Source: Skeletonema tropicum (Eukaryota; Bacillariophyta; Thalassiosirophyceae; Thalassiosirales; Thalassiosiraceae). From it: a stretch of DNA of 64,000 nt. Under the pieces are notes generated by a model, which was not told where the DNA came from, did not search any database, and was given only the letters and a program-made list of their open reading frames with translations. The position numbers were made by a program, and so were the translations under genes. Of the stretch, positions 1 through 10,963 are shown piece by piece. Numbering within the stretch: the stretch's first letter is position 1; each line of letters opens with the position of its first letter. The stretch covers positions 62,001-126,000 of the forward strand of contig CM074149.1 in the NCBI GenBank assembly GCA_037178625.1, read 5' to 3'.

Positions 1-3000
1 ACTCAATGCTCAGGAAGTCCAATCCAAAATACTTCCTCTGCATTCAGTACCGCATCACCACATTGACAGATGAAATACTCTGACTAAGTATCTACCTATG
101 AAGGAGGAAGAGGAGGAGGAGATCATGGTGATGGAAGAGCTCATAAACTGTAGCTACTGCTTTCAGTCATATCACAGAACAAAAGAAATAATGGAGGAGC
201 ATCAAAAGAACTTACCACTCACATACCACACTATGCCTATGTGTTGTTGTGGCCTACCTCTCATCCATTCTGATGCTGATGGAAAATTGTGCGCCAGCTG
301 GAGAAGAACTACCTCTAGAGAGAGGAGCAGAACTAGAATGCAGGCAATTGACAGAGAAGCTGTCCATGAGAGATGAGAGATGATGTCAGACCATGTGGTA
401 CTCAATGCTCAGGAAGTCCAATCCAAAATACTTCCTCTGCATTCAGTACCGCATCACCACATTGACAGAAAAGCTGTCCATGAGAGATGAGAGATGATGT
501 CAGACCATGTGGTACTCAATGCTCAGGAAGTCCAATCCAAAATACTTCCTCTGCATTCAGTACCGCATCACCACATTGACAGATGAAATACTCTGACTAA
601 GTATCTACCTATGAAGGAGGAAGAGGAGGACGAGGAGATGGTGATGGAAGAGCTCATGAACTGTAGCTACTGCTTCCAGTCATATCACAGAACAAAAGAA
701 ATAATGGAGGAGCATCAAAAGATACCACTCACATACCACACTATGCCTATGTGTTGTTGTGGCCTACCTCTCATCCATTCTGATGCTGATGGAAAATTGT
801 GCGCCAGCTGGAGAAGAACTACCTCTAGAGAGAGGAGCAGAACTAGAATGCAGGCAATTGACAGAGAAGCTGTCCATGAGAGATGAGAGATGATGTCAGA
901 CCATGTGGTACTCAATGCTCAGGAAGTCCAATCCAAAATACTTCCTCTGCATTCAGTACCGCATCACCACATTGACAGAAAAGCTGTCCATGAGAGATGA
1001 GAGATGATGTCAGACCATGTGGTACTCAATGCTCAGGAAGTCCAATCCAAAATACTTCCTCTGCATTCAGTACCGCATCACCACATTGACAGAAAAGCTG
1101 TCCATGAGAGATGAGAGATGATGTCCGACCATGTGGTACTCAATGCTCAGGAAGTCCAATCCAAAATACTTCCTCTGCATTCAGTACCGCATCACCACAT
1201 TGACAGATGAAATACTCTGACTAAGTATCTACCTATGAAGGAGGAAGAGGAGGAGGAGATCATGGTGATGGAAGAGCTCATAAACTGTAGCTACTGCTTC
1301 CAGTCATATCACAGAACAAAAGAAATAATGGAGGAGCATCAAAAGAACTTACCACTCACATACCACACTATGCCTATGTGTTGTTGTGGCCTACCTCTCA
1401 TCCATTCTGATGCTGATGGAAAATTGTGCGCCAGCTGGAGAAGAACTACCTCTAGAGAGAGGAGCAGAACTAGAATGCAGGCAATTGACAGAGAAGCTGT
1501 CCATGAGAGATGAGAGATGATGTCAGACCATGTGGTACTCAATGCTCAAGAATTCCAATCCAAAATACTTCCTCTGCATTCAGTACCGCATCACCACATT
1601 GACAGAAAAGCTGTCCATGAGAGATGAGAGATGATGTCAGACCATGTGGTACTCAATGCTCAGGAAGTCCAATCCAAAATACTTCCTCTGCATTCAGTAC
1701 CGCATCACCACATTGACAGATGAAATACTCTGACTAAGTATCTACCTATGAAGGAGGAAGAGGAGGAGGAGATGGTGATGGAAGAGCTCATAAACTGTAG
1801 CTACTGCTTCCAGTCATATCACAGAACAAAAGAAATAATGGAGGAGCATCAAAAGATACCACTCACATACCACACTATGCCTATGTGTTGTTGTGGCCTA
1901 CCTCTCATCCATTCTGATGCTGATGGAAAATTGTGCGCCAGCTGGAGAAGAACTACCTCTAGGAGCAGAACTAGAATGCAGGCAATTGACAGAGAAGCTG
2001 TCCATGAGAGATGAGAGATGATGTCAGACCATGTGGTACTCAATGCTCAAGAATTCCAATCCAAAATACTTCCTCTGCATTCAGTACCGCATCACCACAT
2101 TGACAGAAAAGCTGTCCATGAGAGATGAGAGATGATGTCAGACCATGTGGTACTCAATGCTCAGGAAGTCCAATCCAAAATACTTCCTCTGCATTCAGTA
2201 CCGCATCACCACATTGACAGATGAAATACTCTGACTAAGTATCAACCTATGAAGGAGGAAGAGGAGGAGGAGATGGTGATGGAAGAGCTCATGAACTGTA
2301 GCTACTGCTTCCAGTCATATCACAGAACAAAAGAAATAATGGAGCATCAAAAGAACTTACCACTCACATACCACACTATGCCTATGTGTTGTTGTGGCCT
2401 ACCTCTCATCCATTCTGATGCTGATGGAAAAATTGTGTGCCAGCTGGAGAAGAACTACCTCTAGAGAGGAGCAGAACTAGAATGCAGGCAATTGACAGAG
2501 AAGCTGTCCATGAGAGATGAGAGATGATGTCAGACCATGTGGTACTCAATGCTCAGGAAGTCCAATCCAAAATACTTCCTCTGCATTCAGTACCGCATCA
2601 CCACATTGACAGATGAAATACTCTGACTAAGTATCTACCTATGAAGGAGGAAGAGGAGGAGGAGATGGTGATGGAAGAGCTCATAAACTGTAGCTACTGC
2701 TTCCAGTCATATCACAGAACAAAAGAAATAATGGAGCATCAAAAGAACTTACCACTCACATACCACACTATGCCTATGTGTTGTTGTGGCCTACCTCTCA
2801 TCCATTCTGATGCTGATGGAAAATTGTGCGCCAGCTGGAGAAGAACTACCTCTCTAGAGAGGAGCAGAACTAGAATGCAGGCAATTGACAGAGAAGCTGT
2901 CCATGAGAGATGAGAGATGATGTCAGACCATGTGGTACTCAATGCTCAGGAAGTCCAATCCAAAATACTTCCTCTGCATTCAGTACCGCATCACCACATT

Positions 3001-6000
3001 GACAGAAAAGCTGTCCATGAGAGATGAGAGATGATGTCAGACCATGTGGTACTCAATGCTCAGGAAGTCCAATCCAAAATACTTCCTCTGCATTCAGTAC
3101 CGCATCACCACATTGACAGATGAAATACTCTGACTAAGTATCTACCTATGAAGGAGGAAGAGGAGGAGGAGATGGTGATGGAAGAGCTCATAAACTGTAG
3201 CTACTGCTTCCAGTCATATCACAGAACAAAAGAAATAATGGAGCATCAAAAGAACTTACCACTCACATACCACACTATGCCTATGTGTTGTTGTGGCCTA
3301 CCTCTCATCCATTCTGATGCTGATGGAAAATTGTGTGCCAGCTGGAGAAGAACTACCTCTAGAGAGGAGCAGAACTAGAATGCAGGCAATTGACAGAGAA
3401 GCTGTCCATGAGAGATGAGAGATGATGTCAGACCATGTGGTACTCAATGCTCAGGAAGTCCAATCCAAAATACTTCCTCTGCATTCAGTACCGCATCACC
3501 ACATTGACAGAAAAGCTGTCCATGAGAGATGAGAGATGATGTCCGACCATGTGGTACTCAATGCTCAGGAAGTCCAATCCAAAATACTTCCTCTGCATTC
3601 AGTACCGCATCACCACATTGACAGATGAAATACTCTGACTAAGTATCTACCTATGAAGGAGGAAGAGGAGGAGGAGATGGTGATGGAAGAGCTCATAAAC
3701 TGTAGCTACTGCTTCCAGTCATATCACAGAACAAAAGAAATAATGGAGGAGCATCAAAAGAACTTTCCACTCACATACCACACTATGCCTATGTGTTGTT
3801 GTGGCCTACCTCTCATCCATTCTGATGCTGATGGAAAATTGTGCGCCAGCTGGAGAAGAACTACCTCTAGAGAGAGGAGCAGAACTAGAATGCAGGCAAT
3901 TGACAGAGAAGCTGTCCATGAGAGATGAGAGATGATGTCAGACCATGTGGTACTCAATGCTCAAGAAGTCCAATCCAAAATACTTCCTCTGCATTCAGTA
4001 CCGCATCACCACATTGACAGAGAAGCTGTCCATGAGAGATGAGAGATGATGTCCGACCATGTGGTACTCAATGCTCAGGAAGTCCAATCCAAAATACTTC
4101 CTCTGCATTCAGTACCGCATCACCACATTGACAGATGAAATACTCTGACTAAGTATCTACCTATGAAGGAGGAAGAGGAGGAGGAGATGGTGATGGAAGA
4201 GCTCATGAACTGTAGCTACTGCTTCCAGTCATATCACAGAACAAAAGAAATAATGGAGGAGCATCAAAAGATACCACTCACATACCACACTATGCCTGTG
4301 TGTTGTTGTGGCCTACCTCTCATCCATTCTGATGCTGATGGAAAATTGTGTGCCAGCTGGAGAAGAACTACCTCTCTAGAGAGGAGCAGAACTAAAATGC
4401 AGGCAATTGACAGAGAAGCTGTCCATGAGAGATGAGAGATGATGTCAGACCATGTGGTACTCAATGCTCAAGAAGTCCAATCCAAAATACTTCCTCTGCA
4501 TTCAGTACCGCATCACCACATTGACAGAAAAGCTGTCCATGAGAGATGAGAGATGATGTCAGACCATGTGGTACTCAATGCTCAGGAAGTCCAATCCAAA
4601 ATACTTCCTCTGCATTCAGTACCGCATCACCACATTGACAGATGAAATACTCTGACTAAGTATCTACCTATGAAGGAGGAAGAGGAGGAGGAGATCATGG
4701 TGATGGAAGAGCTCATGAACTGTAGCTACTGCTTCCAGTCATATCACAGAACAAAAGAAATAATGGAGGAGCATCAAAAGAACTTACCACTCACATACCA
4801 CACTATGCCTATGTGTTGTTGTGGCCTACCTCTCATCCATTCTGATGCTGATGGAAAATTGTGCGCCAGCTGGAGAAGAACTACCTCTAGAGAGAGGAGC
4901 AGAACTAGAATGCAGGCAATTGACAGAGAAGCTGTCCATGAGAGATGAGAGATGATGTCAGACCATGTGGTACTCAATGCTCAGGAAGTCCAATCCAAAA
5001 TACTTCCTCTGCATTCAGTACCGCATCACCACATTGACAGAAAAGCTGTCCATGAGAGATGAGAGATGATGTCAGACCATGTGGTACTCAATGCTCAGGA
5101 AGTCCAATCCAAAATACTTCCTCTGCATTCAGTACCGCATCACCACATTGACAGAAAAGCTGTCCATGAGAGATGAGAGATGATGTCAGACCATGTGGTA
5201 CTCAATGCTCAGGATGTCCAATCCAAAATACTTCCTCTGCATTCAGTACCGCATCACCTCATTGACAGATGAAATACTCTGACTAAGTATCTACCTATGA
5301 AGGAGGAAGAGGAGGAGGAGATGGTGATGGAAGAGCTCATAAACTGTAGCTACTGCTTCCAGTCATATCACAGAACAAAAGAAATAATGGAGGAGCATCA
5401 AAAGAACTTACCACTCACATACCACACTATGCCTGTGTGTTGTTGTGGCCTACCTCTCATCCATTCTGATGCTGATGAAAAATTGTGCGCCAGCTGGAGA
5501 AGAACTACCTCTAGAGAGGAGCAGAACTAGAATGCAGGCAATTGACAGAGAAGCTGTCCATGAGAGATGAGAGATGATGTCAGACCATGTGGTACTCAAT
5601 GCTCAGGAAGTCCAATCCAAAATACTTCCTCTGCATTCAGTACCGCATCACCACATTGACAGAAAAGCTGTCCATGAGAGATGAGAGATGATGTCAGACC
5701 ATGTGGTACTCAATGCTCAGGAAGTCCAATCCAAAATACTTCCTCTGCATTCAGTACCGCATCACCACATTGACAGAAAAGCTGTCCATGAGAGATGAGA
5801 GATGATGTCAGACCATGTGGTACTCAATGCTCAGGAAGTCCAATCCAAAATACTTCCTCTGCATTCAGTACCGCATCACCACATTGACAGATGAAATACT
5901 CTGACTAAGTATCTACCTATGAAGGAGGAAGAGGAGTTGGAGATGGTGATGGAAGAGCTCATAAACTGTAGCTACTGCTTCCAGTCATATCACAGAACAA

Positions 6001-6072
6001 AAGAAATAATGGAGGAGCATCAAAAGAACTTACCACTCACATACCACACTATGCCTATGTGTTGTTGTGGCC
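1..6072 (+). repeat. Higher-order satellite array (114-bp module plus ~285-bp ORF module)
   Basis: Two modules alternate. The ORF module opens with ATGAAGGAGGAAG at 98, 611, 1235, 1748, 2249, 2641, 3148, 3653, 4163, 4670, 5297 and 5919. The other is a 114-bp module carrying the text ACTCAATGCTCAGGAAGTCC, present once, twice or three times between ORF modules, which gives spacings of about 392, 501-513 and 622-627 bp. Copies are nearly identical, so the array was homogenised recently. The window opens inside a 114-bp module, so the array runs beyond the left edge. Further pieces occur at 8261-8694, 25247-25356 and 25762-26307, with a diverged relic near 18725-18850. A subtelomeric satellite is the simplest reading because one other block contains telomere repeats. 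Confidence 0.95.
98..376 (+). CDS. Repeated short ORF of the satellite (doubtful gene)
   Basis: This is a 92-codon frame, starting at an ATG, that recurs in all 12 satellite modules. The product starts with Met-Lys and a run of six to seven acidic residues, then has CSYCFQSYH, a CCCG cluster and a basic tail (SWRRTTSRERSRTRMQ). Among copies, the three indels in the first ~60 codons are each exactly 3 bp (extra Ile near codon 9, one or two Glu before HQK, Asn-Leu versus Ile after QK). Past a CTCTAGAGAG stretch near codon 73, length changes of 2 bp alter or end the C-terminus, as in the copies at 3148 and 5297. The 2249 copy has a 1-bp frameshift earlier. No known domain is recognised. It may be a small Cys-containing peptide or simply an open frame in a satellite. 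Confidence 0.2.
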   Translation: MKEEEEEEIMVMEELINCSYCFQSYHRTKEIMEEHQKNLPLTYHTMPMCCCGLPLIHSDADGKLCASWRRTTSRERSRTRMQAIDREAVHER

Positions 6073-8260
6073 TTCGCCGCCTCCCGCCACGAAGTGGCGA
6101 ATTTATGACGGATGTTTGGTGGGGCTGTTCTCCCCATTATTTCGTCAAAATAACCACGAATAACCATCAACTTTTTCGAGAGGACCAACAAGATGGCCGA
6201 AAAGAATCACCAGTATAGTTCTGTCATCCATAGGAAAAAGACACTACCATGAGATTGAGATTTCGAAACAATACCCTCCGCTTTATCATCCGCTACAGCG
6301 GTGTATTATTAGGACGCCGCGCCATAGGCGGCGACGGCGGCTCAGCCCCCCGAGGCCAACGCAACCTCGGCGAAGCAATTGGTACCCTTCGAAACGACCA
6401 GTGTGCATTCAGACTGTGGGTTGCATATCGAAAATCTCGTGATCGCCCTGCAGAAATAAGCCCGGAAGAGCTTCTCGATGCAGAAGATATTGTTACTGAT
6501 CTTTGCAGGTTTACAGCGTCACGCGTTATCCCCCTCAACTTTGATGAAAATCTGGAACGTCCGCAGAACAGCGACAGTAATCGCCTAGTGACTGCAGCAT
6601 CTCTCGAGAAGTACATTGGGAAGATAATTAAATACTTCAGAGGAGTCTATCCTGATCATCCTGAATGGAAGGATCTCGATCTGAACGACCAAAAGGCCGT
6701 GCCGGAGTTTTGGACGAATTTAAAACCTGGTTTCAAAAAAAGAGATCCAATTATTTCATCTCATGTACCGTGGCGATGGCATCATTGGGCTGGAGGAAAT
6801 CCGGCCATTGTATAATTGGCTTGGGTTGGATGACGAGGAAGGCAAATATCCGCATCGCCTATGTGATCTGAAGCACATATTTATTCACCTAATCAAAAAG
6901 GCCGACGATGGGGAGAACAAAAATAATTGTCAGTTTGTAGCCATTATTCACTCTATCGCCGAGGCAATTGGAAGGGGAGGGGAGGCAAAATTCCAAACGT
7001 TCAGAGACTGGTACTTCGATTATTTGTGGAATGTGACGAACACTCCATGGAAGGAGAAGAAAACGTTATTTCAAGTGATCAGCGACCAACCTGTGAAATG
7101 CTGGCATCAATGGCGGAGAGTATCAAAAGTCTAACAGAGAATGTGGCGGTCTTGAACGAGAAGTTTGGTGTAGTGGTAAGGAAGAATGTTGAGCAGGAAG
7201 CCACCATTAGCTTATTGCATGAGAAGAACTTATCTCTATGTCAGCAAGTGGATGAACTCTCCATGATTGTTGCGCGTCGTTCTCAGCAGCTGGCAACTAC
7301 TCCCGAAGGTGGAATGACCAACGCAAACAAACGTCAACGCATTAGTACTGATGTTTCATCATTTAATTTGGTACTTCTGAAACATCTCACAGCAGAAGTA
7401 CTGCCCCACCGCCCGCAACACTTCCCAATTCTGCAGCAGCACCGATGACAAATACGACGGCGCCTACCACAACTGCGCCTACTAATACTGTGGCAGCCCC
7501 GGCTCCAGCTCCGTCTTCTACTGTCACTACCGCAGCTGCACCGCCAGCTGGACCACCAATACCTATACGTCACGGCCATCGCGCTGAGCAAGCATCCAAG
7601 GGGAAGAAGTCAAAGTCAATGAAGGACAATGACTTCTGCCACCATCTTGTTGAGTTGGCGCAGAAAGGTTGTTTTAGGCAACACTCCAAGCTCGCAAAGG
7701 GGGCCATCCCCCATGGTTATAGTGAGAGGAGTTTTGTGTTTTTTTGCTTGGAACTTGTGGACTATGTTGCTGAGCGCGACGCAGATGTGCAGGCTAATGT
7801 TGACATCGTTCGAAGTGCAAGAACTGTTGGGATGAGTGTAGATGAAACGCTTGCACTTAGCGATGCAGCAGACGAAATAGTTAGTGAGTGCCATAGTCAG
7901 TTGAATGAATTTGTACCTAGTAGTAGGAGCAGTGGAACTACTTGGTGACTACAAGAGTAGGATCAAGAAAGCAAAGGACTTACCAGCGGCTTTCAGAAAG
8001 GGTGATGTGCAATTGATATCATTGGCTGAATTGGAACAATTGGAGATGGCATATACTCAGAGGTACATGGGGACATAGTTTTGTACTTATTTAGAGTAAA
8101 TCATAGCAGATTTTGTTTCTTATTTTTCACACATCGTAAAATTCTTACTACTCTCCGACTTAGAGATTACAGAGAATGAACAACTTCTTTTACCTTGGGG
8201 GCTCACGAATTTTAGCCTCCCCCTCACGAACTCTTCTCGAATTCGGACAAATCTCCCTAA
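6073..8260 (+). mobile_element. 2.2-kb insertion in the satellite, probably a decayed transposable element
   Basis: The satellite text stops after GTTGTTGTGGCC at 6072 and resumes with AAAATTGTGCGCCAGC at 8261. About 28 bp of module sequence are missing at the junction and non-satellite DNA has taken its place. The left end carries a hairpin, CGCCAC-GAA-GTGGCG at 6085-6099, nested in TTCGCC (6073-6078) and GGCGAA (6096-6101). I found no convincing terminal inverted repeat or target duplication, so the element class is undetermined. It contains one frameshifted coding region (6249-8079). Confidence 0.6.
6249..8079 (+). pseudogene. Frameshifted ORF inside the insertion, possible recombinase-type or other transposon protein
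   Basis: Consecutive protein-like stretches lie in changing frames: 6249 to about 6770 (ending FWTNLKPGFKKR), about 6763-7060 (EEIRPLYNWLGLDDEEGKYP, HIFIHLIKKADD, FRDWYFDYLW), about 7050-7360 (coiled-coil-like SIKSLTENVAVLNEKFG, then NANKRQRIST), 7445-7948 (Thr/Ala/Pro-rich linker, then FCHHLVELAQKGCF) and about 7916-8079 (ELLGDYKSRIKKAKDLP). At least three frame changes are needed to connect them, so this is a broken gene or a badly read one. The order of an alpha-helical N-terminal region, a central globular part, a coiled coil and a low-complexity linker resembles Crypton-type tyrosine-recombinase proteins only in general layout. I could not find the catalytic Arg-His-Arg-Tyr residues. Function is not assigned. 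Confidence 0.5.
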
Positions 8261-8287
8261 AAAATTGTGCGCCAGCTGGAGAAGAAC

Positions 8288-8360
<73 letters not shown>

Positions 8361-8694
8361 CAGAAATAGAATGCAGGCAATTGACAAAGAAGCTGTCCAT
8401 GAGAGATGAGAGATGATGTCAGACCATGTGGTACTCAATGCTCAGGAAGTCCAATCCAAAATACTTCCTCTGCATTCAGTACCGCATCACCACATTGACA
8501 GAGAAGCTGTCCATGAGAGATGATGTCAGACCATGTGGTACTCAATGCTCAGGAAGTCCAATCCAAAATACTTCCTCTGCATTCAGTACCGCATCACCAC
8601 ATTGACAGATGAAATACTCTGACTAAGTATCTACCTATGAAGGAGGAAGAGGAGGAGGAGATGGTGATGGAAGAGCTCATGAACTTCTCATCCA
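8261..8694 (+). repeat. Satellite fragment resuming after the insertion
   Basis: This block contains the 3' part of an ORF module, two 114-bp modules (the second shortened) and the 5' part of another ORF module, which opens with ATG at 8637. At about 8694 the satellite switches, after GAGCTCATGAACT, into the leader of the next gene (CATCCATAGCCGAATACAAC). The ORF begun at 8637 therefore fuses into unrelated DNA and stops after 36 codons. Confidence 0.9.
8292..8356. repeat. Palindromic (CT)n(GA)n microsatellite
   Basis: A run of CT dinucleotides is followed directly by a run of GA dinucleotides, so the two halves are perfectly complementary and could fold into one long hairpin. In the other satellite copies this place holds only CTCTAGAGAG or a shorter or longer form of it (CTCTAGGAG, CTCTAGAGAGAGG, CTCTCTAGAGAGG). 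The tract therefore looks like an expansion from a short palindromic seed. Confidence 0.95.
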
Positions 8695-8735
8695 TAGCCG
8701 AATACAACAATTATTCTGCTCATAAAATTGATAAA
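8695..8735 (+). promoter_or_regulatory. Leader shared with the 19-kb RING/Sel1 gene
   Basis: The stretch CATAGCCGAATACAACAATT and its continuation to ATAAAATTGATAAA recurs nearly identically at 19086-19130 upstream of a different gene. In this copy the reading frame over the block stops quickly, so the conservation appears to be at DNA or 5'-UTR level. Function as a promoter or leader is inferred from position only. Confidence 0.5.
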
Positions 8736-8768
8736 CGAATAAATTAGTCTTCGTCTGTACAACTGTTG

Positions 8769-9398
8769 ATGGCTCACCGACACCGACACCGATACCCACA
8801 CTCGGTTGCTATGATGAAGCGACTTGGTTGTGGGTACGTCCAAGCTCAGGAAGATTTACAACGGTTTGGAGATCGAGTCACTGACCATAGAACTGGTGAA
8901 GTGATTCAAATAAAGCAGGAAAATGGCATCAGTTTATTTGACTTCACACCCCCAAGATCTCTGTATTGGGATGAGATTGTTGAGCTCTTCAAAAGCAACA
9001 TAACCGGCCTCACGGAAGATGGTGCAAACTTGATTCAACAATTTGCTCGGAATGGGAATCTGTTTGTTGTTCGGTCAAACTTGTTTAGTTTGTTGAATGA
9101 TCTATATCAATGTAAAAGGATGACACACCCGATCGCTCAACGCTATATTACAGACTTATTCAAAAGCAGTGGATGGGAGGCTGTGGTGGCTTTCAACGGT
9201 GAATTAAGTTGCGATGGTAATGTCTTCTTTATTAAAGATTTGTCTTCGGATTCAGCGACGAGATTCGTTGAGATGATGATGTGTCGAGATGAGACCATTG
9301 GCATTATCCCCCTCTCTGGCATAAAAATTTTTGAAATCATGAATGGTCACAAGCCAGATATTGTTGAATCCGTTTATTCTGGGGTGAAGACGGAATGA
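8769..9398 (+). CDS. Hypothetical protein with a borrowed N-terminus
   Basis: This is an ATG-initiated frame of 209 codons ending in TGA. The product begins MAHRHRHRYPHSVAMMKRLG and continues through an unrecognised alpha/beta-looking region containing GEVIQIKQENG, WDEIVELFKSN and GIKIFEIMNGHKPDI. No signal peptide, membrane segment or known motif is visible. The first ~20 residues and the upstream leader are homologous at DNA level to the start of the RING/Sel1 gene at 19166 (HRHSVAMTMMKRLG), while the rest is unrelated, so this looks like exon or leader shuffling. A second possible start is the ATGATG at 8812. Expression is unknown. The frame lies between satellite on the left and non-coding DNA on the right. 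Confidence 0.55.
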   Translation: MAHRHRHRYPHSVAMMKRLGCGYVQAQEDLQRFGDRVTDHRTGEVIQIKQENGISLFDFTPPRSLYWDEIVELFKSNITGLTEDGANLIQQFARNGNLFVVRSNLFSLLNDLYQCKRMTHPIAQRYITDLFKSSGWEAVVAFNGELSCDGNVFFIKDLSSDSATRFVEMMMCRDETIGIIPLSGIKIFEIMNGHKPDIVESVYSGVKTE

Positions 9399-10963
9399 GG
9401 CGCCGGCATACTGTGCTGTTGGATCGCTCCTCGCACCATCATATGGTAGGATAATTTAGGAGCGCCTATTTTGAGCGTTTCAGATGGTCAAGCACCGCCA
9501 GTAGCATCGGCAACAGCATAATAATAAAATATTAGAGCAGCCAAGTAGTATTATTTGATAATATTATTATTGTTTCGTCTATTAACGTAGGGGGTGTAGG
9601 TGTGGAGGTATCTCGTCGTAGTGATGGTAGTCTCAGAGACGAGTAGAGGTGGTGACGACGCTATTGTAGCTGCGCGGAGAGCGGAGAGCGGAGAGAGAGA
9701 GAGAGAGCGTCTTCTGTTTTTGTCAAGCTAGTCGGCGCGCCATTCGTCCAACGGCGCCATGCGTCGCAAATCCAAAAATCAAAAATCACAATTTGCGACA
9801 CAAAAAAGAGCCGCACCATGACGGCCTCCCGTCCCACTACCCTCATTACACAACTAAATGTCTACATTCGAAAGTAACAACGTAGGTTCTACACCATTTT
9901 TTGATGCTGAAATCAATGGTTCTATCGGCGGCTCGTCATACTCAGCACAAAGAGACGTTTGGCCGCCACAATAGCGGTGGTGATTTTCATCCACTCCGCT
10001 GCAGAGACATGTAGCCAGTGGCATAAAGGCGCTTTTTCGGTACATGAAACAGCAAGTAAGGTTGTAGGGGCAACCAATATTATATATATGGGCGGAATAT
10101 CCTCTAAATGACCGGGTGTGGGTCTCATGCAACGCCTATCCAACATATCAAATCTACGAAGTCGATTTAGAAAGATTTCCACAATTTATCTCCATCAATA
10201 GTGGTATTCATCTGACACAAAACATGTTGAAACCACGTTATGGATCATAGAGGTCTTGTCTACTATATGATAATCAAGATTGTTGAGCTGGACTGCTCCA
10301 TATTGCCACAGTGACTACTGCAACCATCGGTTTCCTGGAAAACTACTGATCGTGGGTTATGAGAAGCCCACCCGAAGACGCCTTCACAAGAGTGTTGTGG
10401 CATGATATTGACGTCTCTTCCATGTACAATTGGGAACATTTCGCCTCGTTTGATCAACATCCATCTATTTTGCGCCTTTTGCTGTGGTTGGAGACAACGT
10501 TATAACTGTTATCAGTGGCTTTCCTACAAAGTCTCATGAAATGAGAGGCCGGATGATCGACATAAAACTCCATGATGGCGTAGATATTGCGTGTAATTAA
10601 TAAATCCGAGTGAACCGAACATGTATCATAGCATATAGAAGGAGGCGACGCATGGCGCGTCGACTAGCAAGCTCCGAAGCTTGCTGCTGCCGCAGAGTGA
10701 TGTCACAATCAGCTTGAGACTCCACCGTGTGCGTGGGTGTCACTCCAGAAATTTTTGGCGACGGAACCGGTACTGGAATCTCGGTAGAGAAGTCACATGC
10801 GGTACTAGTTTTGCCCTATGATCCGTGCCACGTGGCCACGCTCATCGCCGGGCCGAGTGACACACAAGGCTCAAGAATTCTTCTTCTTCTTGAACTTTGA
10901 GAACTTTCCAAACTTCGGTCTCATAAAAAACACATTTCGATAAAATCAACACTGCACTACACA
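9399..10963. other. Intergenic region without a supported gene
   Basis: No convincing coding sequence is seen. The short minus-strand frames at 9661-10460 have no recognisable features. There is a purine tract (GGAGAGCGGAGAG repeats) near 9678-9710 and a short perfect hairpin, AGCAAGCT-CCGA-AGCTTGCT, near 10667-10686. The last ~100 bp are presumably the promoter of the gene at 10964. Confidence 0.6.

Noticed and set aside
202..2942. Minus-strand frames of 64-67 codons with a hydrophobic stretch in each satellite copy
   Set aside because: They mirror the plus-strand module exactly and start in the neighbouring 114-bp module. No independent sign of coding, and the hydrophobic run is the complement of Arg/Glu-rich purine codons.
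1..6072. CRISPR array
   Set aside because: Repeats are 114 bp and ~285 bp, there are no short unique spacers, and the genome is eukaryotic.
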